This document shows, one piece after another, positions 1 through 7,596 of a DNA stretch of 14,584 nt. Each line of letters opens with the position of its first letter. The first letter of the stretch is position 1. The DNA comes from Verrucomicrobia bacterium UBA6775 (GTDB lineage: Bacteria; Verrucomicrobiota; Verrucomicrobiia; Limisphaerales; UBA1096): the NCBI GenBank assembly GCA_002453165.1, contig DKGH01000057.1, positions 1-14,584 on the forward strand. Reading direction: 5' to 3'. Below the pieces are notes generated by a model, which did not search any database, had not been told where the DNA came from, and saw only the letters and a program-made list of their open reading frames with translations. The translations under genes and the position numbers were made by a program.

Positions 1-840
1 GGCATGACGATCGACACCATGGGGAACATTTACGCGGCCGTTCGCTCGGCTGATCGGTTCGGCATCGCCGCCTACACGCCGGGGGGAAAAGAGGTCGCCT
101 TTATCCCAACCGAAACGCTCCCCACCAACTGCTGCTTCGGTGTCGGCGCGGATGCCAACACGCTGTACATCACGGCCGGGATCGGATTGTACCGGATCGA
201 AATGAACGTCGCCGGCTTCCACCCGGCCACGGCGCCGCTGGCCAAGCGCAACGACGGCGGATGGGTGTCGTTGTTCGACGGTAAATCCGCCAGAGGATGG
301 ACGCCCCGCGGCGAGGTGGAGTTCCTCAAGGCCGTCGATGGTGAACTTCATTTGTACTCCACGAAAAATGTCTGGGTGGTGTCCGACGCACAGGCAACGG
401 ATTTTGAAGCTCAGCTTGAAGTGATGCTGCCAGTGCAAACCGAAGGCAAGGGCGACCATTTCAACTCGGGCCTTGGCTTCCGGTTGATCGGTGAAAAAGG
501 AAAACCGAAGGGCTACCAATGCGAGATCGAGCGTGCGGCAGCTGGGAAAAACGGCGGCGTTTACGGGATCGGTTTCGGCGGTTGGCTCCACCCGAAAGGC
601 CCGGAACAAACAGCAAAACTCAAGGCCGCCACCAAGGGGCTATTAAACGACAACAACTGGAACAAGATTCACGTCCGAGTGGTGGGCGACCGAGCCCAAA
701 CCTGGGTCAACGGCCAAAAGGTTACCGACATCCGAGGCATCAAGGCACATCGGGGCCGGTTGGGTATCCAGCACCACGGCTCCGGTGGCACAGTAAAATT
801 TCGCAGCCTGCGCTTCCGCCCAATCGGCAGCCGAAAATAG
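1..840 (+). CDS. SMP-30/gluconolactonase-like domain fused to DUF1080 (3-keto-disaccharide hydrolase-like), 5' partial
   Basis: The reading frame is open from base 1 (GGC, then ATG at 4), and the first residues (GMTIDTMGNIYAA) sit inside a beta-propeller blade, so the true start lies upstream and the ATG at 4 is internal. Residues 1 to about 70 resemble the end of an SMP-30/gluconolactonase/LRE domain: the NCCFG segment and then LYITAGIGLYRI are typical of its last blades. From about residue 85 (WVSLFDGKSARGW) to the end is a DUF1080 domain (PF06439, LamG-like jelly roll), with the usual NSGLGFRL strand, GYQCEIE, NNWNKIHVRVVGD and the closing GTVKFRSLRFRPI. Pfam now describes DUF1080 as 3-keto-disaccharide hydrolase, and a glycan-processing enzyme is likely here. 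The propeller may bind or open a lactone; that is inference. Export cannot be judged because the N-terminus is missing. A second DUF1080 gene follows after 56 bp. Confidence 0.85.
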   Translation, partial: GMTIDTMGNIYAAVRSADRFGIAAYTPGGKEVAFIPTETLPTNCCFGVGADANTLYITAGIGLYRIEMNVAGFHPATAPLAKRNDGGWVSLFDGKSARGWTPRGEVEFLKAVDGELHLYSTKNVWVVSDAQATDFEAQLEVMLPVQTEGKGDHFNSGLGFRLIGEKGKPKGYQCEIERAAAGKNGGVYGIGFGGWLHPKGPEQTAKLKAATKGLLNDNNWNKIHVRVVGDRAQTWVNGQKVTDIRGIKAHRGRLGIQHHGSGGTVKFRSLRFRPIGSRK

Positions 841-858
841 TCGCAAAGGACTTCCCAG

Positions 859-872
859 CGCTTGGCCAAGCG
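859..872. repeat. Dispersed palindrome, intergenic copy 1
   Basis: CGCTTGGCCAAGCG is a perfect 14-bp palindrome, with a further G on its left matching the consensus GCGCTTGGCCAAGCGC. It lies in the 56-bp gap between the two DUF1080 genes, 24 bp before the second start codon, and so is free of coding constraint. Confidence 0.8.
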
Positions 873-896
873 GGTAGGTTCCCGGCATCCGAACGC

Positions 897-1946
897 ATGA
901 AAAAATCTGTACTGTTTTTTTCGCTGGCCGTTGGCTTGGTTTCTTCTCAGGCCGCCAACGGGTTGTGGACCAATCCTGAAGATCCGACCCTGCCGATCGA
1001 TTTCAAGATCCAGGGCGAATACGTCGGCAAGACTTCCGGCGGCAAAAAAATCGGTGCGCAAATCATCGCGCTGGACAAGGGCCAATTTCAGGCCGTGCTC
1101 CTGCCGGGAGGCCTGCCTGGGGCCGGTTGGGACGGCAAAAACAAGTCGCTCCTTGCCGGGGCCTTGGACGGCAAGATCGCCAGGTTTTCCGAGGCCAAGG
1201 GCAGCCGGAAATATCTGGCCAAGGGCGCAAATGAATTCAGTGCAACCCGGCAATTCCCTCCCGCCGGGCATCACGCTGCGGAACTGGTCGCCACCGGCAA
1301 GGTGGTCGAGGGCAAATATAACGGCGGTGACTCGTTCCGGCTGGAGCGGATCGTTCGCAAGGCCAAGTCGCTCGGCAGAAAAGCTCCCAAGAAGGCGGTC
1401 GTGTTGTTCGACGGCAGCAACAAGGACGAGTGGACCGGGGGCCGTGTCGATGCCAAAACCAAGCTACTTAACACTGACGGCAAGGACATCAAAACCAAGC
1501 GCAGTTTCAGCAACTACCGGATGCACGTCGAGTTCATGCTCCCGTACAAACCGACAGGCCGTGGGCAGGGTCGCGGCAACAGCGGCTTTTACCAGGTGGA
1601 TCACTACGAGGTGCAGATTCTCGACTCGTTCGGACTTGAAGGGCTGAACAATGAGTGCGGTGGCGTTTACAGCAAGAAAGCCAGCGACGTGAACGCCTGT
1701 CTCCCGCCGTTGCAGTGGCAGACTTACGACGTCAACTTCACCAACGCCGTTGTGAAAGACGGCAGGAAGGTGAAAAACGCCCGCATGACGATTCGCCTCA
1801 ACGGTATCGTGATCCACGATAACATCGAGATCAACGGAAAGACCGGCGGCAGCCGCAAGGATCCGGAAGGCACACCCGGCCCGATCAAGCTACAGGGTCA
1901 CAATAACCCGCTGCAGTTCCGCAACGTCTGGATCGTCGAGAAATAA
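897..1946 (+). CDS. Secreted DUF1080 family protein (3-keto-disaccharide hydrolase-like)
   Basis: 349 residues from the ATG at 897. This start is chosen because it opens directly onto a signal peptide (MKKSVLFFSLAVGLVSSQA, cleavage near Ala19/Ala20); the frame is open upstream to 519 but that stretch overlaps the preceding gene and looks non-coding. Residues about 22-160 are a Gly/Lys-rich beta domain (NPEDPTLPIDFKIQGEYVG, then FRLERI) often seen in front of DUF1080 in these phyla. Residues about 165-349 are DUF1080, recognisable from VVLFDGSNKDEWTGG, RMHVEFMLPYKP, NSGFY, YEVQILDSFG, CGGVY and the final PIKLQGHNNPLQFRNVWI. Family knowledge points to hydrolysis or lysis of 3-keto glycosides in the periplasm; the exact substrate is unknown. 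No Shine-Dalgarno sequence precedes the start. It is a diverged paralogue of the preceding DUF1080 domain. Confidence 0.9.
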   Translation: MKKSVLFFSLAVGLVSSQAANGLWTNPEDPTLPIDFKIQGEYVGKTSGGKKIGAQIIALDKGQFQAVLLPGGLPGAGWDGKNKSLLAGALDGKIARFSEAKGSRKYLAKGANEFSATRQFPPAGHHAAELVATGKVVEGKYNGGDSFRLERIVRKAKSLGRKAPKKAVVLFDGSNKDEWTGGRVDAKTKLLNTDGKDIKTKRSFSNYRMHVEFMLPYKPTGRGQGRGNSGFYQVDHYEVQILDSFGLEGLNNECGGVYSKKASDVNACLPPLQWQTYDVNFTNAVVKDGRKVKNARMTIRLNGIVIHDNIEINGKTGGSRKDPEGTPGPIKLQGHNNPLQFRNVWIVEK

Positions 1947-1967
1947 GTTCTTCGCCCTGCCCGGTTG

Positions 1968-4900
1968 ATGCGACGCCTCGCCAAAGCAATTCTTCCCGCA
2001 GCCGGTCTTCTCGCCGTGACGGGAAACTTGACGGCGGATGAGGGCATCGAGTTTTTTGAAAAGAAAATCCGGCCGGTTCTCATCGAGCACTGCTACAAGT
2101 GCCACTCGGCCGAGGCGGAGGAAAAGGGCAAACTTAAAGGCAAGCTGCGGCTCGACCTGCGCGAGGCAATCCGCGGGCGCGGCGAGTCAGGGGTGCTCTC
2201 AGTCGTCCCCGGCAAACCGGACGAGAGCAATCTCTACCGGGCGATCACCTACCTCGACCCCGAGTTGGTCATGCCACCAAAGACGCGCTTGGCCAAGGGG
2301 GTCGTGGCCGACTTCAAGCGTTGGATTGAGATGGGTGCGCCCGACCCACGAGACGGACGCTTGGCCAAGGCCGAGGCCAAGCGGATCGACTTTGCCGAGG
2401 CACGCAAATTCTGGGCCTTCCGCAAGCCAAGCGAGCCGGTGCTCCCGGAGGTTCGGGCCGGCGCTTGGCCAAGGGAGGATCTCGATTTTTTTATCCTCGC
2501 CCAGCTTGAAACCAATCAACTGAAGCCTGCGCCGGCTGCGGCCAAGCGCACCCTCATCCGCCGGGCCACCTACGACCTGACCGGCCTTCCGCCGACGATG
2601 GAAGAGATTGCTGATTTCCTCGCGGACGAATCGCCGGACGCATTTCGCAGGGTCGTCGACCGGCTGCTGGCCTCGCCGCATTATGGCGAAAAATGGGGAC
2701 GCCATTGGCTCGACGTCGCCCGTTATGCCGACAGCAACGGTCTTGACGAAAACCTCGCCTACGTCAACGCGTTCCGCTACCGCAACTACGTCATCGATGC
2801 ATTCAACGAGGACAAGCCATACGATCAGTTCGTCCGGGAACAAATTGCAGGCGACCTACTGAAACCGTCCGGTGACGAACCGGAAACGGCGCGGCACGCA
2901 CGCCACATTGCCACCGGTTTCCTCAGCGTCGGAGCCAAGATGCTCGCCGAGGATGACGGGCGGAAGATGGAGATGGACATCATCGACGAACAGCTCGACA
3001 CGCTTGGCCGCGCCTTTATGGGCATGACGCTCGGATGCGCCCGCTGCCACGACCATAAATTTGATCCCATCCCCACGAGCGACTACTACGCGCTGGCCGG
3101 CATCCTTAAGAGCACACACACGATGGACAACCACAAGGTCGTCGCGCAGTGGCACGAGATTGAAGTTGGTACCGCCGCGCTTCGCGCAAAACAAGCCGAG
3201 GTCGACAAGGCGGTAGGCGGACAAAAGAAGGCGATCGACCAGTTCAAAGCCGGCACCACAGATCATGTACTGCAACAGGCACGAAAACACGCCGCGGACT
3301 ACCTGATTCAGGCGCTCATCCAGTCCCGTAAGAGCGGTCAAATCGAGTTCGCCATCGCTCAACTCGAAGACAAAACAAAGAGGGATCAAGCGGAGTTTAT
3401 TTTGATCGAGGCAGAGACATTCACCCGCGGCAACGGACTCCGCTCCAACGAAAACTACGGGGAAGGAATCGGCATCTTGATCAGCAGCGGGCCGACCGAA
3501 GTGGAGTACGACGTAACCGTTGCCAAAGCGGGTAACTATGACCTGCACATCCGATATGCCGCGCAGATGGCCCGCCCGGGCAAGCTGAGAGTCAACGGAG
3601 ATTTGGTCAACAAAAAGGCCACAGGCAGCGTCACCGGCACGTGGTATCCCGACTCACAAACATGGCACCTCGAGGGCACCTTCCCGCTCAACACCGGGAA
3701 GAACGTCATCAAATTTTCCTGGCCCACCCCGACGCCGCATATCGACAAATTGCTGTTCATGCCGGTCGACAAACCGGTCCACGGTGAAGCCTTCAAAACA
3801 ACCCACCTCCACGCAACGTTCAGCAAGCAGTGGGTAGAAGCCGTGAAACAGGCCGCAAAGGACGCCAAGTCGCCGCTCAACGAATGGCGCGCGTACCTCG
3901 ATGATCCGCTTAAGCCGATCGACGATGCCGAAATTGAATCCATCCGCGATCGGTTCGCCAAAACTGCAGAGGGCGATCCGCTGCACCAACTGGTTCACAA
4001 AAAAGACGGCCCATTTAAGATGCCAAAGGAGGTCGAAAAACTTTTCACCAAGGCAGATCAGGACAAATTGAAACAGCTTCAGGCCAAGCTCGGTGAGATC
4101 GAGAAAACCCGCCCCGCGACGCCGAAGGCGATGGCCGTCCGCGAAGGCAAAGTGCAGAACCTAAAGGTTCACCTTCGCGGCGACTACATGACTCAGGGCG
4201 AGTTGGCCCCGCGCGGCTATCTCCAAGTGATCGCCAACAAAAACGCGTCGGCCCCGCCGAAGGACGGCAGCGGCCGCGCCGGGTTCGCCAAGTGGCTGAC
4301 CGGCGATAATCCGCTCACCGCCCGAGTGATGGCCAACCGGATTTGGCTCTGGCATTTCGGGCAGGGCATCGTCCGCACGCCGGACAACTTCGGCACGCTT
4401 GGCCTGCGCCCCACTCACCCGGAACTGCTCGACTGGCTCGCGCTGCGATTCGTCGAGAGCGGATGGTCCGTCAAGCAGATGCACCGCATCATCATGAACT
4501 CCGCCGCCTACCGGATGAGTACCGAGTTCAGCGAACAAGCGTACGAGATGGATCCCGACAACAAACTGTGGTGGCGGTTCAATCGCCGCCGACTCCAGGC
4601 CGAGGAGGTGCGCGACTCCCTACTCGTGACCGGCGACTCGATCGAGTGGGGCATGAAAGATCAATTGATGGGCTACAATCCCCGTCAATACGTTTCACAA
4701 AACGATCACCCGTACTTTTTTGGTTCGAGCCGGACGGTCTACCTGCCGGTGATCCGCAGTGGCACGTTTGATGTGCTGCAGGCGTTTGACTTTGGCGATC
4801 CGGCGGTCATTCAGGGGCAACGCAGCAGCACAGTCGGTGCGGCGCAGGCGTTGTTCATGATGAACCACGACCTCGTGGCCAAGGCGAGCGGGCGCTTGGC

Positions 4901-5123
4901 CAAGCGGGCCGGCGGCAATCCGAACCTCGTTGGCGCCACCCACCAGCTTTACGCCGACATCCTGCGCCGCGAACCCAACGAGAAGGAAACGCTGCGCGCG
5001 GTTCAATTCGTCAGTCAAGCGCTTGACCAAGCGGAGGCCGACCCGCCCAAGGCCACCGAACAGGCGTGGCTGAGCCTTGCCCGGGTATTATTTTCATCCA
5101 ACGAATTCATGTTTTTGGACTGA
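1968..5123 (+). CDS. Planctomycete-type haem protein: PSCyt1 - DUF1549 - CBM-like - DUF1553
   Basis: 1051 residues from the ATG at 1968; a TTG directly before it (1965) is in frame but a less likely start. A signal peptide (MRRLAKAILPAAGLLAVTG) is followed by a planctomycete cytochrome c domain with haem motif CYKCH at residue 42 and MPPKTRL near 105. DUF1549 spans about 148-385, with LTGLPPT, GRHWLDVARYADSNG and a second haem-type motif CARCH at residue 357. A coiled, Lys/Gln-rich linker leads to a jelly-roll insert at about 477-602 (FILIEAETF to DKLLFMPVD) resembling CBM6/35 sugar-binding modules. DUF1553 (about 770-1051) has NPLTARVMANRIWLWHFG, RPTHPELLDWLA and ends SSNEFMFLD. These proteins are exported and almost always paired with DUF1501, as here 57 bp downstream. 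Their reaction is not established; a redox role on carbohydrate is inference from the haem motifs, the CBM-like insert and the neighbours. Three exact copies of the dispersed palindrome lie in the first 500 bases and one near the 3' end. Confidence 0.93.
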   Translation: MRRLAKAILPAAGLLAVTGNLTADEGIEFFEKKIRPVLIEHCYKCHSAEAEEKGKLKGKLRLDLREAIRGRGESGVLSVVPGKPDESNLYRAITYLDPELVMPPKTRLAKGVVADFKRWIEMGAPDPRDGRLAKAEAKRIDFAEARKFWAFRKPSEPVLPEVRAGAWPREDLDFFILAQLETNQLKPAPAAAKRTLIRRATYDLTGLPPTMEEIADFLADESPDAFRRVVDRLLASPHYGEKWGRHWLDVARYADSNGLDENLAYVNAFRYRNYVIDAFNEDKPYDQFVREQIAGDLLKPSGDEPETARHARHIATGFLSVGAKMLAEDDGRKMEMDIIDEQLDTLGRAFMGMTLGCARCHDHKFDPIPTSDYYALAGILKSTHTMDNHKVVAQWHEIEVGTAALRAKQAEVDKAVGGQKKAIDQFKAGTTDHVLQQARKHAADYLIQALIQSRKSGQIEFAIAQLEDKTKRDQAEFILIEAETFTRGNGLRSNENYGEGIGILISSGPTEVEYDVTVAKAGNYDLHIRYAAQMARPGKLRVNGDLVNKKATGSVTGTWYPDSQTWHLEGTFPLNTGKNVIKFSWPTPTPHIDKLLFMPVDKPVHGEAFKTTHLHATFSKQWVEAVKQAAKDAKSPLNEWRAYLDDPLKPIDDAEIESIRDRFAKTAEGDPLHQLVHKKDGPFKMPKEVEKLFTKADQDKLKQLQAKLGEIEKTRPATPKAMAVREGKVQNLKVHLRGDYMTQGELAPRGYLQVIANKNASAPPKDGSGRAGFAKWLTGDNPLTARVMANRIWLWHFGQGIVRTPDNFGTLGLRPTHPELLDWLALRFVESGWSVKQMHRIIMNSAAYRMSTEFSEQAYEMDPDNKLWWRFNRRRLQAEEVRDSLLVTGDSIEWGMKDQLMGYNPRQYVSQNDHPYFFGSSRTVYLPVIRSGTFDVLQAFDFGDPAVIQGQRSSTVGAAQALFMMNHDLVAKASGRLAKRAGGNPNLVGATHQLYADILRREPNEKETLRAVQFVSQALDQAEADPPKATEQAWLSLARVLFSSNEFMFLD
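2288..2297. repeat. Dispersed palindrome core (in-gene copy)
   Basis: CTTGGCCAAG with the left flank GCG of the full consensus. It is read as RLAKG in the haem-protein gene, just after the conserved MPPK segment. Confidence 0.7.
2360..2369. repeat. Dispersed palindrome core (in-gene copy)
   Basis: CTTGGCCAAG with left flank CG. It is read as RLAKA in the variable linker after GAPDPRDG, only 72 bp from the previous copy. Confidence 0.7.
2464..2473. repeat. Dispersed palindrome core in a second reading frame
   Basis: CTTGGCCAAG with left flank GCG. It is read as AWPR, a different frame from the RLAK copies in the same gene, which argues that the DNA and not the peptide is conserved. Confidence 0.7.
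4893..4906. repeat. Dispersed palindrome, 14-bp perfect copy
   Basis: CGCTTGGCCAAGCG, preceded by GG and followed by GG. It is read as RLAKR in the DUF1553 domain, in a surface-type segment between ASG and AGG. Confidence 0.75.
5020..5033. repeat. Dispersed palindrome, near-exact copy
   Basis: CGCTTGACCAAGCG differs from the consensus by one base (G to A at the centre). It is read in the third frame as ALDQA, 114 bp after the exact copy at 4893-4906. Confidence 0.5.
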
Positions 5124-5180
5124 TTTTTGGGGTCGCTTTTTTGTCGGGGCAGCCTAGTCTCGGTGGGTCCTATTTTTTGT

Positions 5181-6608
5181 ATGAACAAAGGATGTTCAGT
5201 TTGCAGCGGATACGACGCTCCACCGTTGACCCGGCGGGAGATGCTACAGAAGTCGAGTGCCGGCTTTGGGGCGTTGGCCTTGGCAAGTTTACTTGGCGAG
5301 GAGGCCATGACCGCAGCCACGAACAATCCGCTGGCTTCGCGCCATCCGCATTTCCCGGCCAAGGCCAAGCGAATCATTTTCCTGTTCATGCACGGCGGCG
5401 TGTCGCAGGTCGATTCGTTTGACTACCGCCCCGCACTGCAGCGCGACACCGGCAAGCCGTATCCCGGCAAGAAACCGCGTATCGTCTCAAGCTCAACCGG
5501 CAACCTCGTCGCCTCCCCGTACAGCTTCAAACAGTACGGCCAATGCGGCCAGTGGGCGTCCGATATTTTCCCGCACATCGCGTCGATGTCGGATGACCTC
5601 TGTTTCATCAAGTCGATGTACGGTTCGAACTCCCGGCACGGCTCGGCTCTGCTGGAGTTGCATACCGGCTCAGACACATTCATACGTCCGTCAATGGGTT
5701 CGTGGCTCAACTACGGGCTTGGTTTTGAAAACCAGAACCTACCCGGCTACATCACCTTCAAGCCGACTGGCACTCATGGCGGAATGAACGCCTGGTCGTC
5801 CGCGTTTTTGCCGGCTCACTATCACGGGGTGCAGATCGGCACCAATGCGACGCCGATCGAGAAGGCAAAGATTCCGTTCATCGATCGCAACGGCAAACCG
5901 CTCTCGAGCCAGCGCCGCGAACTCGATTTACTGGCGCAGATCAATCGCGAGCACCTCAGCGAACGCGGTCACGACAACAAACTGGAGGCCCGCATCAACT
6001 CGTTCGAGCTGGCCTTCCGCATGCAGGCCGCCGCACCGGAGATTCAAAACATCGACAACGAAACCGAGGCAACGAAAAAACTTTACGGGCTGGACGACCC
6101 GAAGACTCGCGACTTTGGCAGGCAATGTCTTATGGCGCGGCGCTACTCCGAGGCCGGCGTCCGGTTCGTACAGTGCAGCCAGGGCTACTGGGACGCGCAC
6201 GGTGGATTGAAAAACAATCACCGCGACGTAGCCGGAAAGGTGGACAAGCCGATCGCCGGGTTGATCGCCGACATGAAGGCGCGCGGCCTGCTGGAGGACA
6301 CGTTGATCCTGTGGGGCACCGAGTTCGGCCGTACGCCGGTTGGCCAAGGTAGTGACGGACGCGATCACAATCCGCACGCGATGACATTCTTCCTCGCTGG
6401 GGCCGGCGTCAAACCGGGCATCGCCTACGGCAGTACGGATGACCACGGCTACTACGCCACCGAGAACCGCGTTCACTTTCACGATCTGCAGGCAACCATC
6501 CTGCACCTGTTCGGCCTCGACCACAAACGGCTGACCTACCGCTACGCCGGCCGAGACTTCCGCCTGACGGATGTGCACGGAGACGTCGTAAACGACATTC
6601 TCACCTGA
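5181..6608 (+). CDS. DUF1501 family protein with Tat-type signal
   Basis: 475 residues from the ATG at 5181. The frame is open up to a TTG at 5127, but the ATG gives the usual short N-region before the twin-arginine signal: LTRREML at residues 16-22, then SSAGFGALALASLL. The mature protein is DUF1501 (alkaline-phosphatase/sulfatase-like fold): RIIFLFMHGGVSQVDSFDYRP, then GSNSRHGSALLELHTG, GTHGGMNAW, LMARRYSEAGVRFVQ, DTLILWGTEFGRTP, DGRDHNPHAMTFFLAGAGV, and the C-terminal TILHLFGLDHKRLTYRYAGRDFRLTDV. Tat export suggests folding with a metal or cofactor in the cytoplasm. In Planctomycetota and Verrucomicrobiota these genes are regularly paired with the PSCyt/DUF1553 type, as here, and probably act with it. 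The reaction is unknown. No Shine-Dalgarno sequence is visible. An unusual Cys5-x-x-Cys8 pair precedes the Tat motif. Confidence 0.93.
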   Translation: MNKGCSVCSGYDAPPLTRREMLQKSSAGFGALALASLLGEEAMTAATNNPLASRHPHFPAKAKRIIFLFMHGGVSQVDSFDYRPALQRDTGKPYPGKKPRIVSSSTGNLVASPYSFKQYGQCGQWASDIFPHIASMSDDLCFIKSMYGSNSRHGSALLELHTGSDTFIRPSMGSWLNYGLGFENQNLPGYITFKPTGTHGGMNAWSSAFLPAHYHGVQIGTNATPIEKAKIPFIDRNGKPLSSQRRELDLLAQINREHLSERGHDNKLEARINSFELAFRMQAAAPEIQNIDNETEATKKLYGLDDPKTRDFGRQCLMARRYSEAGVRFVQCSQGYWDAHGGLKNNHRDVAGKVDKPIAGLIADMKARGLLEDTLILWGTEFGRTPVGQGSDGRDHNPHAMTFFLAGAGVKPGIAYGSTDDHGYYATENRVHFHDLQATILHLFGLDHKRLTYRYAGRDFRLTDVHGDVVNDILT

Positions 6609-6610
6609 CC

Positions 6611-7543
6611 ATGCGCCGCACACTGATCGCGCTTGGCTGCCTGCTGTTCACAAGCCAAGCGCAGGCCAAGCTGAAGGTGTTCATCCTCGCCGGGCAATCG
6701 AACATGCAGGGCGCCGGGGCGATCAAAATAAATCCTAAGAGCAAAAACGGCGGCAAGGGCACACTCGAATATCTAATGAAGGAAGAGCGCTTGGCCAAGC
6801 GCTTGGCCCACGTGGTGGATGCCAGCGGCGACTGGGTCGTGCGGGATGACGTGTGGATCAAGTACTTCGACCGCAAGGGCGGGCTCACAGTCGGGTACGG
6901 TGCCAAGCGCGACAGGATTGGGCCGGAATTTCAGTTCGGCCACGCGCTTGGCCAGGCGCTCGACGAACAGGTGTTACTGATCAAGACCGCCTGGGGCGGG
7001 CGATGCCTCGCGACCGATTTTCGGCCACCCCGCTCCGGCGGGCGCCATCTCAAGTCCGGTTCACCCGGCGCCTACTACACCCTGATGGTGGAGGAAATTC
7101 GTTCCGTTTTGAAAAACCTGAAAACGCACTTCCCCGAGTACGATGGCAAGGGCTACGAGATTGCCGGCTTCGGCTGGCATCAGGGATGGAACGACGGACT
7201 CAAGAAAGAATGGGTGGCGGAGTACGAGGAGAATTTGTCCAACCTCATCCGCGATTTGCGCGATGAGTTCAGCGTGCCGAACATGCCGGCCGTGATCGCG
7301 GTCAGCGGCTTCGGGGGGCGCAAGCAAAAGATCGACCGGCGGCTGGGTATCATCGCGGCACAGCACAACGTGGCCAATATGCCTGAGTTTGCCGGCACGG
7401 TGTCCAGCGTGGAGACGCGAGACTTTTTTCGGCCGACGGAAAACTCCCCCTCCCGACAGGGCTACCACTGGAACAGTAACGCTGAGACGTACTTCCTCAT
7501 CGGCGACGCCATGGCCCGGGCGATGTTGAAGCTGCTCAAGTAG
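6611..7543 (+). CDS. Secreted SASA-type carbohydrate esterase (sialate O-acetylesterase-like)
   Basis: 310 residues; the ATG lies 2 bp after the DUF1501 stop, so the two are almost certainly co-translated. A signal peptide (MRRTLIALGCLLFTSQAQA, cleavage after Ala19) leads straight into the SGNH-type block I, FILAGQSNMQG, with Ser30 the expected nucleophile. Other family blocks are ILIKTAWGGR-like VLLIKTAWGGRCLA, the GWHQGWND block at residues 188-195, and the C-terminal YHWNSNAETYFLIGDAM with His286 the expected catalytic histidine. The family (SASA, PF03629; related to CE6) removes acetyl groups from sugars; here plant or algal polysaccharide is as likely a substrate as sialate. The 5' end carries a 10-bp inverted repeat made of palindrome half-sites, and a perfect 18-bp copy lies at 6786-6803 in a variable loop. 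A lipoprotein reading of Cys10 is unlikely because the lipobox is poor. Confidence 0.9.
   Translation: MRRTLIALGCLLFTSQAQAKLKVFILAGQSNMQGAGAIKINPKSKNGGKGTLEYLMKEERLAKRLAHVVDASGDWVVRDDVWIKYFDRKGGLTVGYGAKRDRIGPEFQFGHALGQALDEQVLLIKTAWGGRCLATDFRPPRSGGRHLKSGSPGAYYTLMVEEIRSVLKNLKTHFPEYDGKGYEIAGFGWHQGWNDGLKKEWVAEYEENLSNLIRDLRDEFSVPNMPAVIAVSGFGGRKQKIDRRLGIIAAQHNVANMPEFAGTVSSVETRDFFRPTENSPSRQGYHWNSNAETYFLIGDAMARAMLKLLK
6629..6662. repeat. Split palindrome: 10-bp inverted repeat with 14-nt loop
   Basis: GCGCTTGGCT (6629-6638) and AGCCAAGCGC (6653-6662) are exact reverse complements, and nine bases of each arm match one half of the dispersed palindrome. It falls within the signal-peptide codons, 18 nt after the esterase start, and could fold in the mRNA. 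Confidence 0.7.
6786..6803. repeat. Dispersed palindrome, longest perfect copy (18 bp)
   Basis: AGCGCTTGGCCAAGCGCT is fully self-complementary and contains the complete 16-bp consensus. A second left half (CGCTTGGCC) follows at once, overlapping its end. It is read as ERLAKRLA in the esterase gene. Confidence 0.85.
6944..6959. repeat. Dispersed palindrome, near-exact copy
   Basis: GCGCTTGGCCAGGCGC has one mismatch to the 16-bp consensus and is read as ALGQAL in the esterase gene. Confidence 0.5.
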
Positions 7544-7568
7544 CGCACATTTTTCGTTCAACCGGCTT

Positions 7569-7591
7569 GGGGCTGTGGTAACAGTTGCCCC
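7569..7591 (+). promoter_or_regulatory. Possible hairpin just before the M29 start codon
   Basis: CTGT-GGTA-ACAG (7573-7584) forms a 4-bp stem, extended by GGGG (7569-7572) pairing with CCCC (7588-7591) across a 3-nt bulge. Its 3' end is 5 nt before the ATG at 7597, where a ribosome would bind. No Shine-Dalgarno sequence is visible. It may damp translation; weak evidence. Confidence 0.3.
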
Positions 7592-7596
7592 GCGCT

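Noticed and set aside
519..896. In-frame upstream extension of the second DUF1080 gene
   Set aside because: It overlaps the preceding DUF1080 gene in another frame, is rich in Arg/Pro/Gln as out-of-frame translations are, and would put a clear signal peptide in the middle of the protein.
5127..5180. TTG start adding 18 residues to the DUF1501 protein
   Set aside because: The ATG at 5181 gives the normal N-region before the twin-arginine motif; the added residues match nothing expected.
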